Part shown: positions 42,227 through 50,252 of the stretch, one piece after another
Layout: every line of letters begins with the position of its first letter
Position numbering within the stretch: the first letter of the stretch is position 1
Origin: CAXXOK01 sp963675365
Lineage (GTDB): Bacteria; Bacillota; Clostridia; Christensenellales; Aristaeellaceae
DNA: 64,000 bases
Reading direction: 5' to 3'
NCBI GenBank assembly: GCA_963675365.2
Contig: CAXXVA010000001.1
Coordinates: 1-64,000 of the forward strand
The notes under the pieces: model-generated
Seen by the model: the letters and a program-made list of their open reading frames with translations, nothing else
Databases searched by the model: none
What the model was told of the DNA's origin: nothing
Translations under genes and position numbers: made by a program

Positions 42227-42871
42227 TCACACCGGCTGTTTTTGATCGGGTTCCTGCCCCCAAATCCTGAGCGTCGGCGGGTCAAACGCCTGGCGCAGGT
42301 CGGCGTAAGGAACAGCGTGGTTCAGCCATGCTTTTTTCAGGGATTCGTCAGTCAAAATCACGGGCATGCGGTCGTGGTACGGCGACATCTGCCCGTCCGC
42401 CGCGCGGGTAAGGATGGCAAACCCGTCGTATCCGCCGCCCGCAAACCCGCCCAGAAACTGGCCGTAGAAGCCCGCCATGTACATCAGCGGCTCGTCGGTA
42501 TCGGGGCGGAAAGCGAACTTGTCCTTGGTTTTGCGGCCGGAGGTTCGCCGCCACTCAAAAAAGTGGCTCGCGGGGACGAGGCAGCGGCGCTCCCGCGCGG
42601 CTTTTTGAAACATCGGGGTCACGTCGGCCTTTTCCGAACGGCTGTTAATGACCATACCCCCGCCGCCGGTGCGCGGAAAGCCCCACTTCATGGGGCGCAC
42701 CGTAACCCCGGTATCCTGTTCGCTGACGATGACCGGCGCGATCTGCGAGGGGAAGATCTCCCCGATTCGCACCTGGTCAAACATCGGCAGCCTGCGCCGG
42801 TTGAGTTCCTTCAAGATGGCGCGCACTTTGATGTTTTCTTCCTCGTTGTCGATGTAATAGCGTCCGCACAT
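42227..42871 (-). CDS. SRAP-domain (YedK/HMCES) abasic-site response protein
   Basis: 214 residues. Catalytic Cys2 in MCGRYYID; other active-site residues are in NSRSE, VPASHFFEW (Glu) and YHDRMPVIL (His). SRAP proteins form a covalent adduct with abasic sites in single-stranded DNA and shield them. AGGAGGT lies about 10 bases upstream. It follows the SNF2 helicase gene by 14 bp, so the two are an operon, which suggests DNA repair or fork protection. Confidence 0.94.
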   Translation of the reverse strand: MCGRYYIDNEEENIKVRAILKELNRRRLPMFDQVRIGEIFPSQIAPVIVSEQDTGVTVRPMKWGFPRTGGGGMVINSRSEKADVTPMFQKAARERRCLVPASHFFEWRRTSGRKTKDKFAFRPDTDEPLMYMAGFYGQFLGGFAGGGYDGFAILTRAADGQMSPYHDRMPVILTDESLKKAWLNHAVPYADLRQAFDPPTLRIWGQEPDQKQPV

Positions 42872-42885
42872 AAACTCTGCACCTC

Positions 42886-45800
42886 CTAGAAGAACAGGTT
42901 GCGGATATCCTCTTCCGTCAAGCTGGACAGCGCCGTCTCGCCCGCGAGCACCACGCGGTCGAACACCGCGCGCTTGCGCTTGGAAAGATCGGTGACTTTC
43001 TCTTCAATGGTCCCCTGTGCGATCAGGCGGATAACGTCCACGTCCCGCGTCTGACCGATACGGTGGGCACGGTCGATGGCCTGCTCCTCCACGGCGGGGT
43101 TCCACCACGGATCGTAGTGGATCACCAGGTCCGCACCCATCAGGTTCAGGCCCGTGCCGCCCGCTTTAAGACTGATCAAAAACACCTGGCCGTCGCCGCC
43201 GTTGAAACGGTCGCAAAGCTCCTGCCGAAGCTCCGGGCGGGTGGAGCCGTCCAGGTACAGGGTCTTGACGCCCTCGCGGGCCAGGCGCTTGCGGATGATC
43301 TGCAGCATGCCCACAAACTGCGAGAAGATCAACAGCCTGCGTTTGTCCTCGATGGCCTGTTTCACGGTTTGGATCAGCAGCTCAAGCTTTCCGCTGGTGC
43401 CCTCGTAATCGTCCAGAAACAGCTTTGGATGGCAACAGACCTGCCGGAGCTTTAGCAGAATACTCAGCACCTGCATCCGCGCGCGCGGCAGCGAACCGCT
43501 GGACAGCGCCTCGCCGACGTGGGACCGCAGGGTTTCCAGCAGCTGGTTGTAGATGCGCTCCTGCTCGGGCGTCATCGCCGCGTAGAGCGATTGCTCGCGC
43601 TTCTCCGGCAGATCCTTGAGCACTTCGGCCTTCAGCCGCCGCATGATGAACGGCTTGATGCGCTCCTGCAATTCCTCGGCGTGCTCGCTGCCGCCGTAGC
43701 GGCGCAGGAACGTCGCCTGCCTGCCCAGATAGCCGGGCAGTACGAAATCAAAAATACTCCAAAGCTCGCCCATGTGGTTTTCCATGGGTGTTCCAGTAAG
43801 CGCAACGCGCACCTGCGCGTCGATCTCCTTGACCGCCGCCGCGCCGATGGACTGCGCGTTTTTCACAAACTGCGCTTCGTCCAGGATCGCAAAGCGGAAC
43901 GGCAGGGTTTTCACCAGCTCGATATCGCGCCGAAGCAGCGGATAGCTGGTCAGCACCACGTCCACCGTCGGGTCTCCCGCGATCTCGGAAAGCACCCGGC
44001 GGCGGTCTTCCCGCATACCGGTGACCAGGCGAATGGTCAGATCGCTGTCAAAGCGCTTGAATTCCGCCAGCCAATGGTAGATCAGCGAGGTCGGGGTGAC
44101 GATAATATTCTGCGCCGCGCCGTCCTTCTTTTTGGCGGCGGAAAGCGCCGCGATCACCTGCACGGTCTTGCCCAGGCCCATCTCGTCGGCCAGGATACCG
44201 CCCATACGGCTTTCATACAGCGAAAGGATCCATCCCGCGCCACGTTTCTGGTATGGCGTTAGCTTCTTTCTAAGCCGCGCCGGGATATAGCTTTCAGCGG
44301 TCTCGGAATGCTCGGAAAACGCCTTGGCTGTGTTTTGCACCTCGTCGGTTGCCTGGGTGTCGCCGCCCGCCATTTTGAGCATAGTCACCATGTATGCCGC
44401 GCGGTATGCGCCGAAATTCAGCTCCCGCGCGTCCGGCTGTGCCTGGGGGTCGTCCAGTGAAGCCGCTTCGAGTAGCTCCTGCGCCACGGGCGCCAGTGCC
44501 GTCATGTCGCGGATATCCAAAAATTCGCCCGATTTCAGGCGCACATACTGCTGCCGCGCCTCAATAGCCTTGAGCACGGGAACCAGCTCGCCGACCGGCT
44601 TTTTGCCCTCCAGCAGCGAGAATAACAGCCGCCCGCCCTGCATGCGGAACGAGGCCGTGCCGCTGAAGCGGCGGGGTTTCATTTTACGGAAGTCGTCGGA
44701 TGCGAACACCTCGGCGATCTTGCCAAGATCAGTTACGCCCTGCGTGCAGAAAGCGAGAATATCCTTAGCGCGGCGCAGCACGATGCGCCCCTGGCGCACC
44801 ACGAAACCGGCGTCGGAGAAGAAATCCAGAAGCTCGGTCTCCGCGCGCCCGTCCCGCAGCAAGAGCCTGCCGTCGGGCTGTTCCTGACGCGGTTCTATTT
44901 CGGGATTGAAAAGGTGGATGACCGTATCGCCGTAGTGCAGTTCCACCCTGGCCTCTACGTTGCCCCGCACCAGGTCTATATAAATATGGGGTTTCAGCGG
45001 CTGATTGATGAGCTTGTCTTTCAGTTCCTGCGAGGGCAGCACCTCGCCGACGATCGAAAGCGCCGGCAGCAGTGCCGATAAGATATCCTCCGCCTCCCCG
45101 GCCGGATAGGTGAACGCCGGTCCGTGCTCGCAGATCAGCTTGCAGATGCGGGCCTGCGCGCTGTGCAGGCGGCGGATCAGCCCGTCGTAAAACACATAAC
45201 GCCCATCGGGCGTGACGATGCGGATGTCTTCGGCGCCCTGCGTTTCCACCGAGAGCACTCCGCCGTCCATATGAACCGAAAAGCAAAGGGGAATTTCTAT
45301 CGTGCGGACGCTTTGCTGCATGCGGCGTTCGCCCGCGACCATCAGGTAAAACACATGCCGCTCAAAAAAGCGCATCGCGCTTTGCAAAAACGCACCCGAC
45401 AGGATGATGAATCGCCCCTCGCTCTGCGGCCGCGCAGCCGTGTCCATGTCCTCCGTTTTGGGCGGCAAATGGCTTTGCAGCAGGTTCAGTACCGCTTCTT
45501 CCTCCTTGGAAAAGCGCATCTGCGCCGGGCGGTAGGTGAACTTCGGCGACAGTTCAAGCGTTATACCCTGGGTATAGCAGTTGAGAAATTCGGCGATGTT
45601 TTTCACCGCGTACATGCGCTCCTGCCCCACTTGGAGACCAAGCCCCGTACGCCCGTCCTCAAACAGGCGGACGACCGCCATCAGGCGGACGCTTTCGCCG
45701 TCGGGCATGGCGCGGCTAAGCGCCTTGAGCATTTCCTGCCCAAGCGCAAGTTTTTGTTCTTCCATCAAGCGCTGCAGAGAACCGTCCTCGGCGGTCTTAA

Positions 45801-46011
45801 GCCGCGCCGCCACGATATGCGCGCATCCGGCCTCGCCCGTACCGCCGCAGCTGCACGACGCCGTACCGTTTGCATACAGCGTCACCTGCGCTTCGGGCAT
45901 CGTGCCCACCAGCAGGTTCAGCGCGTTTTCCGTACTGCCGACGGCACGTACACTGCCGCGGTGGAATATTTTTTCGCCCTCGATTTCGAACTGATTTGTT
46001 TGCTGCTCCAT
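42886..46011 (-). CDS. SWIM zinc-finger SNF2-family helicase
   Basis: 1041 residues. N-terminal SWIM finger CSCGGTGEAGCAH (about residue 55), a long middle region (about 100-570) typical of bacterial SNF2 proteins, then the ATPase: LADEMGLGKTVQV, TPTSLIYHWLAEF, DEAQFVKNA, and the second RecA domain with LIFSQFVGML, SLKAGGTGLNL and ID-RAHRIGQTRDV. DNA translocase likely acting on protein-DNA complexes. GGAGGAG precedes the ATG. First gene of an operon with the SRAP protein. Confidence 0.94.
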   Translation of the reverse strand: MEQQTNQFEIEGEKIFHRGSVRAVGSTENALNLLVGTMPEAQVTLYANGTASCSCGGTGEAGCAHIVAARLKTAEDGSLQRLMEEQKLALGQEMLKALSRAMPDGESVRLMAVVRLFEDGRTGLGLQVGQERMYAVKNIAEFLNCYTQGITLELSPKFTYRPAQMRFSKEEEAVLNLLQSHLPPKTEDMDTAARPQSEGRFIILSGAFLQSAMRFFERHVFYLMVAGERRMQQSVRTIEIPLCFSVHMDGGVLSVETQGAEDIRIVTPDGRYVFYDGLIRRLHSAQARICKLICEHGPAFTYPAGEAEDILSALLPALSIVGEVLPSQELKDKLINQPLKPHIYIDLVRGNVEARVELHYGDTVIHLFNPEIEPRQEQPDGRLLLRDGRAETELLDFFSDAGFVVRQGRIVLRRAKDILAFCTQGVTDLGKIAEVFASDDFRKMKPRRFSGTASFRMQGGRLLFSLLEGKKPVGELVPVLKAIEARQQYVRLKSGEFLDIRDMTALAPVAQELLEAASLDDPQAQPDARELNFGAYRAAYMVTMLKMAGGDTQATDEVQNTAKAFSEHSETAESYIPARLRKKLTPYQKRGAGWILSLYESRMGGILADEMGLGKTVQVIAALSAAKKKDGAAQNIIVTPTSLIYHWLAEFKRFDSDLTIRLVTGMREDRRRVLSEIAGDPTVDVVLTSYPLLRRDIELVKTLPFRFAILDEAQFVKNAQSIGAAAVKEIDAQVRVALTGTPMENHMGELWSIFDFVLPGYLGRQATFLRRYGGSEHAEELQERIKPFIMRRLKAEVLKDLPEKREQSLYAAMTPEQERIYNQLLETLRSHVGEALSSGSLPRARMQVLSILLKLRQVCCHPKLFLDDYEGTSGKLELLIQTVKQAIEDKRRLLIFSQFVGMLQIIRKRLAREGVKTLYLDGSTRPELRQELCDRFNGGDGQVFLISLKAGGTGLNLMGADLVIHYDPWWNPAVEEQAIDRAHRIGQTRDVDVIRLIAQGTIEEKVTDLSKRKRAVFDRVVLAGETALSSLTEEDIRNLFF

Positions 46012-46083
46012 AGCTCCTCCTGAATGCGTATCCAGTATCTATTCTATTTTCAAAGGTCAAAACCCTGCCCCTTTTGGGGATGA

Positions 46084-46112
46084 TTGACAGGAAAATCCTG
46101 TGGTGCTATGCT
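46084..46112 (+). promoter_or_regulatory. Promoter with an operator-like palindrome, serine hydrolase gene
   Basis: TTGACA, 17-bp spacer ending TGC, TATGCT. Inside the spacer lies the inverted repeat ACAGGA-AAA-TCCTGT (46087-46101), which a repressor could use to block RNA polymerase. Confidence 0.7.
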
Positions 46113-46144
46113 TCAAACAAAGTTCCCAAAGGAGCGTGCATGTG

Positions 46145-47308
46145 ATGAAACAAATGAAACGGGATATTGAACGGGTTCTTCAGGACGCCGTTTTAAGCGG
46201 CGAGACCTCCTGTGCGTCGGTGATGCTTTGGCGCGGCGAGGAAGAAGTGCTGTTCAAAATGGACGGCCTGGCCGATATCCAGAACCAAAAACCCGTAACG
46301 CGCGACGCCATGTTCCGCCTGTACTCGCTTTCCAAGCCAATGACGGCCGTCGCCGCCATGACGCTGATCGAGCGCGGCAAACTGGACATCATCGCGCCGG
46401 TATCCGATTTCCTGGAGGGGTTTAAAAACCAGCGGGTAGCTTTAAGCGATACCGAAACCGAGCCTGTGAAACGGCCCGTGCAGGTACGCGATTTATTCAC
46501 CATGACCTCGGGGCTTTCTTACCCCGGTGAAGCCGAGCCCGCGGAGCGCGCGATGGGCGCCCTGTATGGGCAGTTAAAACAGGAAATGATGGATCAGAGC
46601 CCGCTGTCCACCATCGCCGCGGCCAACCGTATCGGACAAAGCCCGCTGGCGCACCAGCCGGGCGAAGCGTGGAAATACGGCACTTCAGCCGACGTGCTCG
46701 GCGCGGTGATCGAGGTGGTTTCGGGCAAACCGCTCAACGAATATATGGCGGAGGTTTTGTTCGGGCCGCTGAGCATGGCGGACACCGGCTTTTACGTGCC
46801 CGATGAAAAACGCGCGCGCCTTGTCACCGTGTACGAACGCACGGATCAGGGACTGACCAAGCATCCCCAGTCTGAGGACCTGCACGGCGTGTTCTCCCTG
46901 CCCAGCGTTCTGGAAGGCGGGGCGGGCGTGTTTTCCACGATCGACGACGTAATGCTGTTCGGGCAGATGTTGCTTCATGGCGGTAAGCTCAAGAAACAGC
47001 GCATCCTGTCTCAAAACGCGGTCGCATGGCTGTCCGAGAACCACTTAAACGATCATCAGCTCAGTTACCTCAACTGGGATTCGGTGCTCGGGTACGGCTA
47101 CGGCGGACTGATGCGCGTGATGCTGTCGCCAGGCAAATCGTATTCGCTTGGCGCCAAGGGTGAATTCGGCTGGGACGGGTGGACGGGGACCTACATGAGC
47201 GTAAGCCCTGAAACCAAAACCGTGCTCGTCGTGATGCAGCAAATCGCGGGCGCGGGCACCAACGCGGTAATCCGCAATCTCCGCAACGTCGTATACGCAA
47301 ACATTTAG
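46145..47308 (+). CDS. Beta-lactamase-family serine hydrolase (class C fold)
   Basis: 387 residues. The nucleophile motif SxxK is LYSLSKPMTAVAAM, the YxN-like motif is KYGTSADVLGAVIEVV, and the late GYGYGGLMRVM / GAKGEFGWDGWTGTY region takes the place of KTG (HxG-type). No signal peptide is visible, so it looks cytoplasmic: an esterase or D-aminopeptidase-like enzyme rather than a secreted beta-lactamase. GTG at 46142 is an equally possible start; GGAG lies 7 and 10 bases upstream respectively. Confidence 0.87.
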   Translation: MKQMKRDIERVLQDAVLSGETSCASVMLWRGEEEVLFKMDGLADIQNQKPVTRDAMFRLYSLSKPMTAVAAMTLIERGKLDIIAPVSDFLEGFKNQRVALSDTETEPVKRPVQVRDLFTMTSGLSYPGEAEPAERAMGALYGQLKQEMMDQSPLSTIAAANRIGQSPLAHQPGEAWKYGTSADVLGAVIEVVSGKPLNEYMAEVLFGPLSMADTGFYVPDEKRARLVTVYERTDQGLTKHPQSEDLHGVFSLPSVLEGGAGVFSTIDDVMLFGQMLLHGGKLKKQRILSQNAVAWLSENHLNDHQLSYLNWDSVLGYGYGGLMRVMLSPGKSYSLGAKGEFGWDGWTGTYMSVSPETKTVLVVMQQIAGAGTNAVIRNLRNVVYANI

Positions 47309-47309
47309 C

Positions 47310-47338
47310 TTGCAAACGGCACGTTTCATAGGTATACT
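47310..47338 (+). promoter_or_regulatory. Promoter of the serS T-box operon
   Basis: TTGCAA, 17-bp spacer, TATACT, starting two bases after the serine hydrolase stop. Confidence 0.8.
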
Positions 47339-47344
47339 GAAACT

Positions 47345-47580
47345 GCGATGATCGCGGAAACAGCCGGAATGCGGTTTTTTAGAGAACGGGCGGATGCTGA
47401 AAGCCCGTAAACGCTTCCGAATTTTCCGCCGCGGGAGCAAGCCGGCGAGGAGCCGGCCGGGCGCGCCCGATACAGCGTACGCGAGAGAAACACGAAGTGT
47501 TTAATTTGGGTGGCACCGCGGAGCAAGAATAAACTCCGTCCCTGCTGGCAGCAAACGCTGCCCGCGGGGACGTTTTATTT
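47345..47580 (+). promoter_or_regulatory. T-box riboswitch, serine
   Basis: Stem I includes TTTTTTAGAGAACGGGCGG and a distal loop closing with AGCCCGT; a UCC codon at 47425-47427 in the GAATTTTCCGCC segment is the probable specifier. The T-box core GGGTGGCACCGCGG is at 47508-47521. The terminator hairpin CGTCCC...GGGGACG (47537-47572) is followed by TTTTATTTT. It controls both SerRS-family genes downstream. Confidence 0.92.
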
Positions 47581-47601
47581 TCCGGGAAAGGAGGCAGGGC
47601 G

Positions 47602-48786
47602 ATGCTGGATCTGGATAGAATCCGAAACGACCCGGACGAACTCCGGCAAATGCTCAAGTCCAGGTTCGTCGACACGCTTGAAGCGGACAGCTTGTTGCTC
47701 AAGGACGCGCTGCGCCGGGATCTTGCGGCGAAATCGCTGGCAGGCAAGGCGCGCAGAAACCGGATGAGCCAGCAGATCGGAGAACTGAAGCAAAACGGCG
47801 TCTACGGCGAAGAAGTGTTGGTCATCACCAGCGAGATGCGAAGTCTGGGGTCGGAAATCGCCGCGATGGACATGGATATCGCGGAGCTTGACGACAAGCT
47901 GGAAGCGTTCCTGCTGTCCGCGCCCAACTACCCGCACGCCTCCGTGCCGGTCGGCAAAAGCGACCGGGATGACGAGGAAGTATATCACTTCGGCGAGCGG
48001 CACGGCGCCGCCCGGGAAGCGAAGCCGTTTTGGAATATCGGCTCGGAGCTGAAGTTGCTGGATTTTGACGGCATTCCGGAGTCCGGCAATATCCAAAGCG
48101 CGGTATACCGCGGGCTGGGAGCCAAGCTTATGCGCGCTGTATATGATTTCATTGTGGATACGCACATCCAAGCCGGGTGCCGGAAGCTTACGCTCCCCTA
48201 TCCGGCCATAAGCGACGAGAAGCACGAGGGTGAACCTCTTTCCGGGCAGGATCAATCCATCGCCGATCTTTACCGCGAGCGTATGCTGGAAGACGACGAT
48301 CTGCCCATCCGCCGCTGTGCGGTTTCCGCCGGTTTTCATCCGGATTCCTCCACGGACGAGAGCATGGAACTGCTGACGATCTGCAGGCCCGGGGACAGCT
48401 ACGCGGAGCTTACCCAAATGGCGGAACAGACGCACAAGGCTTTGCAGCTTTTGACCCTATCCGGCCGCGTGATGCTCCGGTGTACGGGCCGGATGCCCCT
48501 TTGCGCCGCCAAGACCTTCGGCCTGGAGGTCTGGATGCCCGGTTCCGGGCATTACGTAAACTTGGCGGAGTACTCAAACTGCGAGGCATATCTCGCCCGG
48601 CGGCTGGACATCCGCTGCCGGGAACCCGAAACCGGCGAGACGCAGCTGTGCCACACGCTTTTAGGCAGCGGTATAGCGGTGCACCGCACGGTGGCGGCAA
48701 TCCTGGAGACCCATTATCACGAGGACGGCTCCGTATCCGTCCCGGATTGTTTACAGCCCTATATGCACACCGATCGTATCCGTTGA
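47602..48786 (+). CDS. SerRS-like paralogue with degenerate active site
   Basis: 394 residues. Starts like a bacterial SerRS (MLDLDRIRNDPDELRQMLKS) with the tRNA-binding coiled-coil arm (to about residue 105), then NYPHASVPVGKSD and FWNIGSELKLLDFDGIP. In the catalytic core the TxE serine motif is absent, motif 2 (FRxE and its loop, about 18 residues) is replaced by AGFHPDSSTDESMEL (243-257), and the Mg/ATP-binding Glu of the usual REISSCSN segment is changed (YVNLAEYSN). Motif 3 is largely kept (LLGSGIAVHRTVAAILE, Arg362). An AAAGGAGG site and an intact frame argue for a working, probably non-aminoacylating protein. It is co-transcribed with the complete serS. Confidence 0.85.
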   Translation: MLDLDRIRNDPDELRQMLKSRFVDTLEADSLLLKDALRRDLAAKSLAGKARRNRMSQQIGELKQNGVYGEEVLVITSEMRSLGSEIAAMDMDIAELDDKLEAFLLSAPNYPHASVPVGKSDRDDEEVYHFGERHGAAREAKPFWNIGSELKLLDFDGIPESGNIQSAVYRGLGAKLMRAVYDFIVDTHIQAGCRKLTLPYPAISDEKHEGEPLSGQDQSIADLYRERMLEDDDLPIRRCAVSAGFHPDSSTDESMELLTICRPGDSYAELTQMAEQTHKALQLLTLSGRVMLRCTGRMPLCAAKTFGLEVWMPGSGHYVNLAEYSNCEAYLARRLDIRCREPETGETQLCHTLLGSGIAVHRTVAAILETHYHEDGSVSVPDCLQPYMHTDRIR

Positions 48787-48814
48787 TTTTCTATTTTTGA
48801 AAGGTGGAATTCCC

Positions 48815-50101
48815 TTGCTGGATATCCGATTCGTACGCGAAAACCTCGAGGCCGTCAAGGAAAACATTAAAAAGAAGTTTCAGGATGAAAAACTGCCGCT
48901 GGTGGACGAAGCCGTCGCGCTGGACGAGGAAGTCCGCCGCCTCAAGGGCAGCATAAGCGATCTGCGGGCCAACCGCAACAAGCTCTCCAAGCAGATCGGG
49001 CAGCTGATGGCGCAGAAAAAGCTTGCCGAAGCCGAAGAAACCAAGCAGGCGGTCACCGATCAGGCGGCGCTTCTGACCGCGGAAGAGCAACTGCTCGCGG
49101 ACGCCGAGGCAAGCCTGAATAAAATCATGCTCACCCTGCCGCAGATGATTGCCGACGACGTACCCATCGGCAAAAGCGACTTGGACAACGTGGAGCGCGA
49201 GGTATTCGGCGAGGCCAAGCCCGCCGCGTTCCAAATCCCCTACCACACTGAGCTGATGGAGCGTTTTCAGGGTCTCGATCTGGACGCCGCGCGCCGCGTG
49301 GCGGGCAACGGCTTTTATTACCTGATGGGCGATATCGCGCGGCTGCACTCGGCAGTGCTGTCCTACGCGCGGGACTTTATGATCGGCAAGAGCTTCACCT
49401 ACTGCATACCGCCCTACATGATCCGCTCCTCCGTGGTGGACGGTGTGATGAGCTTTGCCGAGCTGAACGCCATGATGTACAAGATCGAGGACGAGGATCT
49501 GTACCTGATCGGCACCTCGGAGCATTCCATGATCGGCAAATTCGCCGACCAGATTCTCAAAGAAGAAGACCTGCCCTACGCCATGACCTCGTACTCGCCG
49601 TGCTTCCGCAAGGAGAAGGGCGCGCACGGTATTGAGGAACGCGGCGTGTACCGTATCCACCAGTTTGAAAAGCAGGAAATGATCGTGGTCTGCAAGCCGG
49701 AGGACAGCCAGATGTGGTTTACAACGCTCTGGCAGAACACCGTGGAATTCTTCCGCACGCTCGATATCCCCGTGCGGACGCTGGAGTGCTGCTCGGGCGA
49801 TCTGGCGGACTTAAAGGTCAAGTCGCTGGACGTGGAAGCCTGGTCGCCCCGCCTTGAAAAGTACTTCGAAGTCGGCTCCTGTTCCAACCTCGGCGACGCA
49901 CAGGCGCGCAGGCTTAAAATCCGCATCAGGGGTGAAAACGGCAACACCCTCGCCCACACCCTCAACAATACCGTTGTCGCTCCGCCGCGTATGCTGATCG
50001 CGTTCCTGGAAAATAACCTGAACGAAGACTTCAGCGTCCGCATCCCCGCCGCCCTGCAGCCCTACATGGGCGGCCAGACGGTTATCAAGCCGAAGGCTTG
50101 A
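48815..50101 (+). CDS. serS: Seryl-tRNA synthetase
   Basis: 428 residues from a TTG at 48815, 7 bases after AAGGTGG, giving the usual N-terminus MLDIRFVREN. Coiled-coil arm to about residue 105; serine motif LIGTSEHSM (TSE 234-236); motif 2 SPCFRKEKGAHG and RIHQFEKQEMI; GSCSNLGDAQARR; motif 3 variant LNNTVVAPPRMLIAFLEN with its Arg. All catalytic elements are present, in a form divergent from the common GSGLAVGRT type. Second gene under the serine T-box, 28 bp after the paralogue. Confidence 0.95.
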   Translation: MLDIRFVRENLEAVKENIKKKFQDEKLPLVDEAVALDEEVRRLKGSISDLRANRNKLSKQIGQLMAQKKLAEAEETKQAVTDQAALLTAEEQLLADAEASLNKIMLTLPQMIADDVPIGKSDLDNVEREVFGEAKPAAFQIPYHTELMERFQGLDLDAARRVAGNGFYYLMGDIARLHSAVLSYARDFMIGKSFTYCIPPYMIRSSVVDGVMSFAELNAMMYKIEDEDLYLIGTSEHSMIGKFADQILKEEDLPYAMTSYSPCFRKEKGAHGIEERGVYRIHQFEKQEMIVVCKPEDSQMWFTTLWQNTVEFFRTLDIPVRTLECCSGDLADLKVKSLDVEAWSPRLEKYFEVGSCSNLGDAQARRLKIRIRGENGNTLAHTLNNTVVAPPRMLIAFLENNLNEDFSVRIPAALQPYMGGQTVIKPKA

Positions 50102-50159
50102 CGAGGTTTAGGAGTTCAACCCCTATGATCTTGGCAAGGGCGTTTCCTTTGAGCTATCA

Positions 50160-50187
50160 TAAAAAAGCCGCGCAATGCGCGACTTTT
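50160..50187. terminator. Bidirectional terminator between serS and the sugar operon
   Basis: AAAAAAG-C-CGCGC, AAT loop, GCGCG-A-CTTTTTT. A second small hairpin, TTAGGGAT/ATCCCTAA, lies at 50223-50241, of unknown role. Confidence 0.85.
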
Positions 50188-50252
50188 TTGCGGGGTTCGG
50201 GGCACTGTCCCTGATTAGGGTTTTAGGGATGATATCCCTAAGCTTCGCCGTT

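Noticed and set aside
47602..48786. SerRS-like gene as a decaying pseudogene
   Set aside because: The frame is intact over 394 codons, with a strong ribosome binding site and a conserved N-terminal arm and motif 3; the losses are confined to catalytic segments. Decay remains possible but is less likely.
50223..50241. Terminator of the sugar operon
   Set aside because: A perfect 8-bp hairpin, but without a T-run on either strand; the one at 50160-50187 is the better candidate.
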